Source: Opitutaceae bacterium
GTDB lineage: Bacteria > Verrucomicrobiota > Verrucomicrobiia > Opitutales > Opitutaceae
Direction: 5' to 3'
Assembly: GCA_025352845.1 (NCBI GenBank)
Contig: JANXSC010000655.1
Coordinates: forward strand, 1-20,935
DNA: 20,935 nt
Shown one piece after another: positions 1 to 6,151 of this stretch. Under the pieces are notes generated by a model. It ran no database searches and was not told the origin of the DNA. It worked only from the letters and a program-made list of their open reading frames with translations. A program made the translations under genes and the position numbers. The number at the start of each line of letters is the position of its first letter. Position 1 is the first letter of the stretch.

Positions 1-1432
1 CCTTGATTTGATTCGAGGGCAACGCCGATGGCGGGCTGAAGCCCGCCCTACTTTTTCGATCTTTCATCCACTTCCGAAACTCCCCGCCGCGCCAAGCCGG
101 CAGCGACCGCTTCTCCGCCCACGCCTGGAGCGCGGGCACGGGGATGAGTTTCGTCGGCAGGTGATTCATGATTTTGCCACCGAAGAGCGCGGCGCGCCAC
201 GCGGTCGGCTGCGAGGCCAGCAACGCCCACGCGCCCATCGGCGGCGTGCCGGGCGACGGCACGTTTTCCTCCTTCGCCTTGGCGCGCAGCCGCAGCAGCA
301 GATCGGGGATGGGGATATTGACGGGGCAGACCTCGTGGCACGCGCCGCAGAGCGACGAGGCTTTCGGCAGATCGGCGAGCGTCGGAAATTTTTCTCCGGC
401 AAGCAGCGGCGAGAGCACGGCACCGACCGGCCCCGGATAGACGCTGCGATACGCGTGCCCGCTCGCCTGCCGGTAAACGGGGCAGACGTTGAGGCACGCG
501 CCGCAGCGGATGCAGCGCAGAATCTCACGGCAGTCGCTCGCGAGCACCTCGGTGCGGCCGTTGTCCACGAAGATGACGTGCATCTCCTCGGGTCCGTCGG
601 GCTGCGCGGCGGATTTCGGGCCGCTGATGAACTCGGTGTAAACGGTAAGATCCTGCGCCGTGCCGGAACGGCCAAGGAGGTTCAGCAGCAGCGAGAGATC
701 GCGATCGCGCGGGACGATTTTCTCGATGCCGATGAGCGCGATGTGGCACTTCGTGGCGGCGAGGCAGAAGCGGGAGTTGCCCTCGTTGGTCACGAGCACG
801 ATGCGGCCGCTCTCGGCGGAGACGAAGTTCGCGCCCGTCAGGCCGACGTCGGCCTGGAGATACTTGTGCCGCAGAAAATGCCGCGCACGCCGCGTGATGG
901 TGGCGGGGTCGTCGTTGTAGGCGCCGAGGCCCTCGCGCTCGAAACTCTCCGCGATCTCGCGGCGGTTTTTGTGGATGATCGGGCGGACGATGTGGCTCGG
1001 GTGATCGTGATCGATCTGGATGATGAACTCGCCGAGGTCGGTCTCAAGCGCCTCCATGCCGTGTTTCTCGAGGTAATGCGCGAGCTCGATCTCCTCGCTC
1101 ACCATGGTCTTCGCCTTGACCATCTTGGTCGCGCCGCGCGCGAGCATGATGCGGCGCACGGCCTCGCACGCGCCCTCGGCGGTGGAGGCCCAGTGGACCT
1201 GCGTGCCGTTGGCCTTCAGCTTCGCCTCGGCCTGCGGCAGGTAGGTGTCGAGATTTTCGATCGCGTGCTGCTTGATCTCGCCGGCGATGCGGCGGAGTTC
1301 ATCCGGATCGGCAAACTCGTCGAAGAGGAGCTTCGTGCGCTTCTCGTGCGTGGTCTTCGTGCTCTGGTAAACCGAGGCGCGCGTCTCCGCCTTCAACTCC
1401 GCGGCGAACTGATCGATCTGTTGGAATTTCAT
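1..1432 (-). CDS. lutB: LutB, Fe-S subunit of L-lactate oxidation complex (partial)
   Basis: Reading the minus strand from ATG 1432 gives an open frame that runs off the left edge without a stop (at least 477 codons). It acts with LutA and LutC in the cytoplasm to oxidise L-lactate to pyruvate. Two ferredoxin-like cysteine motifs are visible: CIRCGACLNVCPVYR (C307, C310, C313, C317) and LCGACHEVCPVNIPI (C362, C365, C369). The N-terminal half reads like the LUD domain of the family, with for example LQADVGLTGANFVSAESGRI. Bacillus LutB is about 476 residues, so the family-like part is essentially complete. The last 20 or so codons pass through a REP-like hairpin and do not look like conserved LutB sequence, so the true end may have been altered. 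lutA lies 98 bp upstream in the same direction; lutC, if present, lies outside the window. Family assignment is very secure. Confidence 0.93.
   Translation of the reverse strand, partial: MKFQQIDQFAAELKAETRASVYQSTKTTHEKRTKLLFDEFADPDELRRIAGEIKQHAIENLDTYLPQAEAKLKANGTQVHWASTAEGACEAVRRIMLARGATKMVKAKTMVSEEIELAHYLEKHGMEALETDLGEFIIQIDHDHPSHIVRPIIHKNRREIAESFEREGLGAYNDDPATITRRARHFLRHKYLQADVGLTGANFVSAESGRIVLVTNEGNSRFCLAATKCHIALIGIEKIVPRDRDLSLLLNLLGRSGTAQDLTVYTEFISGPKSAAQPDGPEEMHVIFVDNGRTEVLASDCREILRCIRCGACLNVCPVYRQASGHAYRSVYPGPVGAVLSPLLAGEKFPTLADLPKASSLCGACHEVCPVNIPIPDLLLRLRAKAKEENVPSPGTPPMGAWALLASQPTAWRAALFGGKIMNHLPTKLIPVPALQAWAEKRSLPAWRGGEFRKWMKDRKSRAGFSPPSALPSNQIK
30..51. repeat. REP-like hairpin in the lutB tail
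   Basis: A perfect 7-bp stem, GGCGGGC / GCCCGCC, with a TGAA loop, is followed by CTACTTTTT on the plus strand. It lies inside the open reading frame of lutB. The shape (GC-rich stem followed by CCCTAC) resembles the hairpin at 5283-5310, which suggests a dispersed REP-type element. On the plus strand the T-run could make it a terminator, but no plus-strand gene ends here. Confidence 0.6.
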
Positions 1433-1441
1433 CGGCCGGAG

Positions 1442-1532
1442 AACCACGAATGGACCCGAATGAACACGAATTCAAAAACCGGGACACACGAGGCTTCTGA
1501 GTATTCGTGTCTATTCGGGTCCATTCGTGGTT
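1442..1532. repeat. Long inverted repeat between lutA and lutB
   Basis: The left arm (1442-1471) begins AACCACGAATGGACCCGAAT and the right arm (1503-1532) is its reverse complement, with 28 of 30 positions paired by hand count and a 31-nt loop. It fills nearly all of the 98-bp gap between two genes expected to be co-transcribed. The lutA stop codon TAA (1531-1533) is formed by the repeat's outer AA plus one flanking base. A diverged relative lies at 10651-10741, so this is a dispersed element. In RNA it would form a strong hairpin between the lutA and lutB coding regions. Confidence 0.85.
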
Positions 1533-2298
1533 AAGTTTGCTTCCCGCTTTTCAACGCGTCGCGCAGCACCTGCGCGAGGTGGAGCGTCTTAATCGGTTTG
1601 CCCTCTTTCGCCGCGAGGCCGCCCATGTGCATCATGCAGCTCATGTCCCCCGACACAAAGACGTCGGGATTCGCCGCCCGCACATGATCCAGTTTCAACG
1701 CACCCATCGCGGTCGAGATGTTCGGAAACGAGACGGAGAACGTCCCGCCAAAGCCGCAGCACTGCTCGCCCTCGCCAAATTCCACCACGCGCACTCCCGC
1801 GATCGCGTTGAGCAGCGTGAGCGAAGCCTCGCCGCTCTTCGTGCCGCGCGAGTGGCACGATTGGTGAAACGCCACCGTCGCATCGTAGCGACCCGGCCAG
1901 GTCTTCACGCCGAGACCGTTAACGAGAAAATCCGCGAACTCCCAGGTGCGGCGGCCGAGCGCCTCGACCTCGCCCACATCTTTTTCCTTTTCGAACTCAA
2001 GCACCGCCCCGTGAAACATCATCGCCGCACACGAACCGCTCGGCACCACGACCGGCTCATCGCCGGCGAAAGTCTTCACGGTGTGCCGGACGACCTTGCG
2101 CGACGCCGCCCAGTCGCCGCCGTTGAAGGCCGGCTGCCCGCAGCACGTCTGCGCCTCGGGGAAAACCACCTCGACGCCAAGGTGCTCGAGCACCTCCACC
2201 GTAGCCGCGGCGACATCGTCGTAGAAGGCGTCGCACAGGCACGTGGCCATGAGTTGGGCTCGCTTACCGGTGATGGGCGCTCGCTCGGCGTTCAGCAT
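1531..2298 (-). CDS. lutA: LutA, L-lactate oxidation complex subunit
   Basis: A 255-residue cytoplasmic protein of the CCG (cysteine-rich) family, working with LutB and LutC to oxidise L-lactate to pyruvate. Two CCG motifs are visible: TCCGQPAFN (residues 51-59) and QCCGFGGTFSV (179-189). A conserved SGSC (87-90), HQSCH (145-149) and SGDMSCMMHMGG (216-227) match LutA/GlcF-type heterodisulfide-reductase-like proteins. I chose ATG 2298; an internal ATG at 2250 (MATCLCDAF) lies nearer the usual LutA N-terminus (Bacillus LutA is about 238 residues) and is an equally possible start. The frame stays open further upstream, but that extension crosses repeat-like intergenic DNA and is unlike LutA. It diverges from rhaB and precedes lutB. 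Confidence 0.93.
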   Translation of the reverse strand: MLNAERAPITGKRAQLMATCLCDAFYDDVAAATVEVLEHLGVEVVFPEAQTCCGQPAFNGGDWAASRKVVRHTVKTFAGDEPVVVPSGSCAAMMFHGAVLEFEKEKDVGEVEALGRRTWEFADFLVNGLGVKTWPGRYDATVAFHQSCHSRGTKSGEASLTLLNAIAGVRVVEFGEGEQCCGFGGTFSVSFPNISTAMGALKLDHVRAANPDVFVSGDMSCMMHMGGLAAKEGKPIKTLHLAQVLRDALKSGKQT

Positions 2299-2339
2299 TT
2301 TGAATTGGAAACCGTGCGGTGCGCCGACTGTGTTGCAAA

Positions 2340-2399
2340 GGAAATTTCCGTCATGCCCGTGTTTGACATTGCGAGAAGCCGCAGGCGACGAAGCAATCC
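2340..2399. repeat. Palindromic elements between lutA and rhaB
   Basis: This divergent spacer holds a perfect 10-bp palindrome, GGAAATTTCC (2340-2349), and then a segment starting GACATTGCGAGAAGCC and ending GACGAAGCAATCC (2365-2399), with outer arms ATTGC/GCAAT and an inner AGCC/GGC pairing. The second segment resembles the attgcgag...gaagcaat type of dispersed repeat that I recall from many bacterial genomes. Either could affect expression of the divergent pair; the short palindrome could be an operator. No clear sigma-70 promoter could be fixed. Confidence 0.5.
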
Positions 2400-2460
2400 A
2401 TCCGGCCCGCCACGCCGACCCGCGTTTTCCACTTTCCCGAGTTTCCACCCTTCTCCCGCC

Positions 2461-3915
2461 ATGCCCTCACCTGTCTATTCCGCCGCCATCGATCTCGGGG
2501 CCACCAGCGGCCGCGTCATCCTCGGCACGTGGTCGAAAAATCGTCTCACGCTGAACGAGGTTCACCGCTTTCCCAACGCGTTTCGCACGCTCGGCGCGCA
2601 CGATTACTGGGACCTCGGCACGCTCTGGCATGAGGCGCAGACCGGATTGCGCAAAGCGGTCGCCGCCCTCCCGCGCGGCGCGAGGCTCGCCTCCATCGGA
2701 GTCGATGTGTGGGGCGTGGACTACGCGCTCGTCAACGACGCGGGCCGCCTAGTCTTCCCCGTGCACGCCTATCGCGACGCGCGCACGCAGCCCGGCCTCC
2801 AGCGCCTCGCCCACACCCGCGCGGCGCGCGACCGCATCTACGCGGCGACGGGCATCCCGAATGTTTTCTACAACACCTCGCTCCAGCTCGCGGAGGTCGT
2901 CGCGAGCTGCCCGGCCGTCGCCGACCTCGCCACGCGCTGCCTCTTTCTCCCGGACTATTTCAATTTTCTCCTCTCCGGCCGGATGGAAAACGAGTTCACC
3001 ATCGCGAGCACTTCGCAGCTCATCGACGTCCACTCGACCGACTGGTCGCGCGCCGCGCTCGATCATTTTCGGATTCCGCCGCACTGGTTCACCAAGCCGA
3101 TTCTCAGCGGCACGAAACTCGGCCGACTGAGTAGCCGAACTCGTGAGAGTTTGGCCTCCCCCGCCCTCGCGAAAACCCAGATCATCGCCGTGCCCGGCCA
3201 CGACACCGCCGCCGCCTACGACGCGATGCCCGCCGCACCCGAAGGCACCGATCTCTACATCAGCTCCGGCACGTGGTCGCTCGTCGGCTTTGAGAGCGCC
3301 ACGCCCGTGCTTGGCGCCGAGGCCCTTGCCGCGCGCATCTCCAACGAACGCATCGGCGACGGCCGCTACCGCCCGCTCACGAATGTCATCGGCCTCTGGA
3401 TGCTCGAGGGCACACTGAAGGATTTCGCCTCGCGCCCGACCAACGACAAGGAGTGGGCCGCCCTCATCACCGCCGCCGAAAAATTCCCGGCGCCCACGGC
3501 ACTCATCGACATGACCTTCGTCGAGTTCGCCAACCCGACCTCAATGAAGGGCGCGATCGACGCGCAGCTGAGGAAGCGGAAAATCCCCGCACCAAAAAAT
3601 CTCGCCGGCTACGTGCGCCTGATCTGCGAGTCCCTCGGCCGCGGTCACGCCGACGCAATGCGCGCGTTCGAGAAAATGGCCGGGAAAAAATTCCGCCGCA
3701 TCCTCATCGTCGGCGGCGGCTCGAAGAACCGCCTGCTCTGCCAGGCCACCGCCAACGCCGCGGGCCTGCCCGTGGTGAGCTTCGCCCTCGAAGGCACCGC
3801 CGTCGGCAACCTCGCAAGCCAGCTCATTGCGCTGGGCGCCGTGAAAGACCTCGCCACCTTCCGCCGTCACCTCGCGGCGGATCTGAAGCAGACCGTTTAT
3901 TCTCCGAAACCGTAG
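2461..3915 (+). CDS. rhaB: Rhamnulokinase
   Basis: A 484-residue FGGY-family sugar kinase that phosphorylates L-rhamnulose to L-rhamnulose 1-phosphate in the cytoplasm. The phosphate-binding motif DLGATSGRV (11-19), DVWGVDYAL (82-90), PGHDTAAAYDA (245-255), SSGTWSLVG (268-276) and the adenosine-site motif IVGGGSKNRLLCQ (416-428) are all present. E. coli RhaB is 489 residues, so the length fits. ATG 2461 is the start because the family N-terminus begins immediately after it; the longer open frame upstream is the antisense of lutA. No clear Shine-Dalgarno is seen. The 3' 150 bp or so has a diverged duplicate at 5115-5258. With lutAB divergent, it suggests a route from rhamnose through lactaldehyde and lactate to pyruvate. 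Confidence 0.95.
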   Translation: MPSPVYSAAIDLGATSGRVILGTWSKNRLTLNEVHRFPNAFRTLGAHDYWDLGTLWHEAQTGLRKAVAALPRGARLASIGVDVWGVDYALVNDAGRLVFPVHAYRDARTQPGLQRLAHTRAARDRIYAATGIPNVFYNTSLQLAEVVASCPAVADLATRCLFLPDYFNFLLSGRMENEFTIASTSQLIDVHSTDWSRAALDHFRIPPHWFTKPILSGTKLGRLSSRTRESLASPALAKTQIIAVPGHDTAAAYDAMPAAPEGTDLYISSGTWSLVGFESATPVLGAEALAARISNERIGDGRYRPLTNVIGLWMLEGTLKDFASRPTNDKEWAALITAAEKFPAPTALIDMTFVEFANPTSMKGAIDAQLRKRKIPAPKNLAGYVRLICESLGRGHADAMRAFEKMAGKKFRRILIVGGGSKNRLLCQATANAAGLPVVSFALEGTAVGNLASQLIALGAVKDLATFRRHLAADLKQTVYSPKP

Positions 3916-3988
3916 GGCCGACGCTCGCCTGCCGCAGCGAAGACGGGGCGACGTGCCGTTCCGTGCGGTCACGCGTCCCGTTGACATT

Positions 3989-4006
3989 CCAACCAGTCCA
4001 ACCAGT
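3989..4006. repeat. Tandem 9-bp repeat before Phd antitoxin
   Basis: CCAACCAGT occurs twice in direct tandem, ending 8 bp before the antitoxin ATG at 4015, just after a TTGACA-like -35 hexamer (3981-3986). The position suits an autoregulatory operator of the toxin-antitoxin pair, but no matching -10 box is evident, so the role is speculative. Confidence 0.35.
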
Positions 4007-4014
4007 TTCCGCGC

Positions 4015-4257
4015 ATGAACACGCCCATCACTGAAATCGGCGCCTTCGAGGCCAAGACCAAACTCTCGTCGATCCTCGCGCAGGTGGAGAAGGGGAAGAG
4101 TTTCTACATCACCAAGCACGGCCGCCGCGTGGCAGAGGTGAAACCGGTCGAGAAAAAACGCCCATGCGCCAAGTTCGGCAGTGGCAAGCATCTCATCACC
4201 TACATCGCGCCCGACTTCGATGCGCCACTTGAGTGCTTCAAAGAATACATGCCATGA
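4015..4257 (+). CDS. Phd/YefM-family antitoxin
   Basis: An 80-residue protein with the Phd/YefM fold signature: GAFEAKTKLSSILAQVEKG (9-27) followed by FYITKHGRRVAEVKPV (30-45), the N-terminal dimerisation and DNA-binding part. The C-terminal tail would wrap the toxin. Its stop overlaps the start of the PIN toxin in an ATGA arrangement, the usual coupling of antitoxin and toxin translation. It probably represses its own promoter with the toxin as co-repressor. The specific family cannot be refined further from sequence alone. Confidence 0.9.
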   Translation: MNTPITEIGAFEAKTKLSSILAQVEKGKSFYITKHGRRVAEVKPVEKKRPCAKFGSGKHLITYIAPDFDAPLECFKEYMP

Positions 4258-4640
4258 GGCTGCTGCTCGACACGCACGCCTACCTCTGGTTCGTGGGAGG
4301 GAATTCCACCCTGCCCTCCCGCACCGCGAAGATCCTCGCAGAGGCGGAGCACACCCGGTTCGTCAGCTTCGCCAGCCTGTGGGAGATCTCGATCAAAGCC
4401 GGGCTCGGCAAACTCGAACTGCCATTCGGGCTCGACGAACTCTGTGACGATCAACTCGCCATCAACGGCTTCTCCACCCTCGCCATCGGCCTCGAACATA
4501 TCAAACGGGTGGTCAGCCTGCCGCACCACCACGGCGATCCGTTCGACCGCCTGCTCGTCGCCCAATGCCAGACTGAAAACCTCGCCCTCGTGAGCCGCGA
4601 TCCGATGTTCGATCGCTATGGGATCAAGCGGGTGTGGTAG
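4254..4640 (+). CDS. PIN-domain toxin (VapC-like)
   Basis: A 128-residue PIN-domain ribonuclease, probably a translation-inhibiting toxin held in check by the Phd protein upstream. The expected acidic residues are all present: D6 in LLLDTHAYLW, E44 in SLWEISIK, D98 in GDPFDRLLVAQ and D116 in LVSRDPMF. The length is typical. The start overlaps the antitoxin stop (ATGA), which fixes it. Nothing suggests inactivation. It belongs to the PIN group that is often paired with Phd-type rather than VapB-type antitoxins. Confidence 0.92.
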   Translation: MRLLLDTHAYLWFVGGNSTLPSRTAKILAEAEHTRFVSFASLWEISIKAGLGKLELPFGLDELCDDQLAINGFSTLAIGLEHIKRVVSLPHHHGDPFDRLLVAQCQTENLALVSRDPMFDRYGIKRVW

Positions 4641-4660
4641 GCTCCGGACACTTGAAGGCA

Positions 4661-4765
4661 CCAAACGCGCATCACGGGATCGGACCGCAGTTGCTTTTCC
4701 CGTTCCGCCGTCGCCGGCTCGATGACGAGCAGCGACACCACCGCCGAGCTGTCCCAAAACTTCAC
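4661..4765 (-). pseudogene. Truncated PIN toxin remnant
   Basis: Starting at GTG 4765 the minus strand encodes VKFWDSSAVVSLLVIEP and continues to DPVMRVW, the first 35 residues or so of a VapC-like PIN toxin, including the first catalytic aspartate (WDSSA). After that the similarity stops and the frame ends at 4616, so the rest of the domain (about 100 residues) is missing. The GTG overlaps the TGA of the decayed antitoxin at 4763-5067, the normal operon arrangement, so this was once a working pair. It is convergent with the intact PIN gene that ends at 4640. Confidence 0.72.
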
Positions 4766-5067
4766 CGCCCGTCCTCCCGCTCGGCCAGCACCGCGGCCAC
4801 CGCGCTCCGGCCGGTTTTCAATCGCGGCGCCGGTAATGCCTTCAGGCTCTCCCAAGCCGACCCCGCCTCGCGCGGCCAGACGAATCAAACCCTGCCGCTC
4901 TAGCCCGAGCATCCGCACATCATCCGCAAGGGTGTCCGCCGCCACGGGCTCCAGCCGGGCGACAGGCACATCGCGGTCGAGGATGAGCCTCCCCCCTTGC
5001 CGGCCTTCACCGCCCGCAGCAATTCGCTCAGCCCGTTTTTCGATTCGGTCACAGTGGCAGTCTTCAT
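4763..5067 (-). pseudogene. Frameshifted Phd-type antitoxin remnant
   Basis: From ATG 5067 the minus strand reads MKTATVTESKNGLSELLRAV and KAGKG, a Phd/YefM N-terminus. It then loses frame in a run of six G; one more G would give KGGRLILDRDVPVARLEPV, which is the family continuation. A second frame change around 4850 is needed to reach LPAPRLKTGRS and AVAAVLAEREDGR with a TGA that overlaps the toxin-fragment GTG, as expected for an intact operon. Two frameshifts plus a truncated toxin mark this as a dead toxin-antitoxin module, unless the G-run error is a sequencing artefact. Confidence 0.72.
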
Positions 5068-5114
5068 AACGCTAGACTGGCCATCCCACGCGCACCATCA
5101 AGGACCGGGACCGT

Positions 5115-5258
5115 CAAGCCACGCCGTCTGCAGCCTGGCGAGCCAGCTCATTTCGCTCGGCGCGGTGAGAGACCCACCGGAGGCGGGCAAGCCTCGCGAC
5201 CTTCCGCCGCCACCTCCCCGCGGATCCAAAGGAGACCGTTTATGCGCCGCAGCCGTAG
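5115..5258 (+). pseudogene. Remnant of a second rhaB 3' end
   Basis: This segment reads SHAVCSLASQLISLGAVRD, then after a 19-bp insertion (5174-5192) LATFRRHLPADPKETVYAPQ with a final P and TAG. It matches the last 38 or so codons of the rhaB at 2461-3915 (GTAVGNLASQLIALGAVKD, then LATFRRHLAADLKQTVYSPK). By hand count 18 of 108 aligned bases differ, mostly at third codon positions, so it is a diverged homologue rather than a recent copy. Nothing of the 5' part of the gene is left. It is in the same orientation as the intact rhaB. Confidence 0.85.
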
Positions 5259-5282
5259 AACCGCCGTTCTCCGGCGCGCCGC

Positions 5283-5310
5283 GGTCCGGCCACCAGGGCC
5301 GGCCCCTACA
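5283..5310. repeat. REP-like GC hairpin
   Basis: GGTCCGGCC (5283-5291) pairs with GGCCGGCCC (5297-5305) at 8 of 9 positions and is followed by CTACA. The layout matches the hairpin at 30-51 (GC stem, then CCCTAC). It stands between the rhaB stub and the third toxin-antitoxin pair. Confidence 0.5.
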
Positions 5311-5369
5311 GCCATTTCTTCTGTCGCGGGCAGGTTCCGCCCGAGTCAGGTATCTTGACCCGCCAAGTC

Positions 5370-5389
5370 GGAAGCATCTTGATGCTTCC
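5370..5389. promoter_or_regulatory. Perfect palindrome abutting antitoxin start
   Basis: GGAAGCATCTTGATGCTTCC is a perfect 20-bp inverted repeat whose last base directly precedes the ATG at 5390. An operator at this place would let the antitoxin, alone or with its toxin, repress its own operon. As RNA it would be a hairpin at the very 5' edge of the coding region, with no room for a Shine-Dalgarno, so translation control is also possible. The function is inferred from position. Confidence 0.6.
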
Positions 5390-5671
5390 ATGCGCACCAC
5401 TGTCACCCTGGATCCAGACGTCGAACAACTGTTGCGTCACGCCACCCACGGCTCGCAACAAAACTTCAAGGAAGCGCTCAACGATGGTCTGCGTCGCGGT
5501 CTCGCGCACCATGCGCCCGCCGTCGCGGCCGCGCCGTTCACCGTGAAGCCGAAAGCGATGGGCCTGCGCGCGGGCGTGGACCCGGCGCGTTTGCACGATC
5601 TCGACACCGATCTTGAGGCCGAGGCGTTTGCCGCCACCACGCGCCGACTCCGCAAGACGCTGAAGCGATGA
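5390..5671 (+). CDS. VapB-like antitoxin (ribbon-helix-helix)
   Basis: A 93-residue protein. The N-terminus MRTTVTLDPDVEQLLRHAT followed by NFKEALNDGLRRGL fits a ribbon-helix-helix DNA-binding fold: a beta strand, then two helices. The C-terminal part (KAMGLRAGVDPARLHDLDTD) is like the toxin-binding tails of VapB proteins. The stop overlaps the ATG of the PIN toxin (ATGA at 5668-5671). I chose ATG 5390 because the family N-terminus starts there; the open frame further upstream crosses the rhaB remnant. The palindrome just before the start is a likely operator. Confidence 0.85.
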   Translation: MRTTVTLDPDVEQLLRHATHGSQQNFKEALNDGLRRGLAHHAPAVAAAPFTVKPKAMGLRAGVDPARLHDLDTDLEAEAFAATTRRLRKTLKR

Positions 5672-6099
5672 TTATCCCCGACGCCAATCTGCTGCTCTAC
5701 GCCTACGACTCGGAGAGCCCTTTCCACGCCGAGGCTGCGCGCTGGTGGGCCAAGGCACTCTCGGGCATCGAGCCCGTGGGATTGTGCCCGGTAGTGGTGT
5801 TCGCCTTCCTGCGCTTGTCCACCAACCCGCGGGTCTATGACCGCCCGATGACCGCGGCCGAGGCGAGCCGACACATCGCCTCGTGGCTCGCCCGGCCCAA
5901 CGCGCGGCTGCTCGTGGCCGGGCCCGATCATGTGCGAGCCGTCTGCGACCTGATCGCCAAAGCCGGCACCGCCGGCAATCTGGTGACCGCCGCCCAAATT
6001 GCCGCGCTCGCGCTGGAATACAGTGCCACCGTCCACACCGCCGACACCGATTTCGCCCGCTTTAATGGCCTCGCTTGGGAGAATCCGCTCGTGGCGTAG
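5668..6099 (+). CDS. PIN-domain protein (VapC-like toxin, possibly impaired)
   Basis: A 143-residue PIN-domain protein, coupled to the antitoxin by an ATGA overlap. It resembles VapC toxins of the type MIxxDxNxLLYA...FLRxxTNPRV...NLVxDAxLAALALE...TxDxDFARF. D5 (IPDANLLLYAYD), FLRLSTNPRV (47-56) and the C-terminal ADTDFARF (125-132) are present. The aspartate usually found in the NLVxDA motif is alanine here (NLVTAAQIAAL, A108), one base away from Asp. If that residue is needed for metal binding, the ribonuclease may be weak or dead. Family assignment is secure; activity is uncertain. Confidence 0.88.
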   Translation: MIIPDANLLLYAYDSESPFHAEAARWWAKALSGIEPVGLCPVVVFAFLRLSTNPRVYDRPMTAAEASRHIASWLARPNARLLVAGPDHVRAVCDLIAKAGTAGNLVTAAQIAALALEYSATVHTADTDFARFNGLAWENPLVA

Positions 6100-6151
6100 C
6101 CAGATTAATGCGGGTCACATCGGCCAGCATTCCCACCACGCCGTTCGCCGT

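Noticed and set aside
30..56. Rho-independent terminator
   Set aside because: The stem plus T-run has the right look on the plus strand, but no plus-strand gene ends there; a REP-like repeat is a better reading.
8..1534. Long plus-strand open frame opposite lutB
   Set aside because: High GC makes antisense frames open; its translation is Arg/Ala-rich and unlike any family, while the minus strand encodes LutB with clear cysteine motifs.
2299..2448. N-terminal extension of LutA by 50 residues
   Set aside because: The extension translates the palindromic intergenic element and does not resemble LutA proteins.
3981..4010. Sigma-70 promoter before the Phd antitoxin
   Set aside because: TTGACA is present but nothing like TATAAT occurs 16-18 bases later, so no promoter was called.
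3541..4191. Minus-strand frame opposite the rhaB 3' end and the Phd antitoxin
   Set aside because: Covers two well-supported plus-strand genes and has no recognisable motif.
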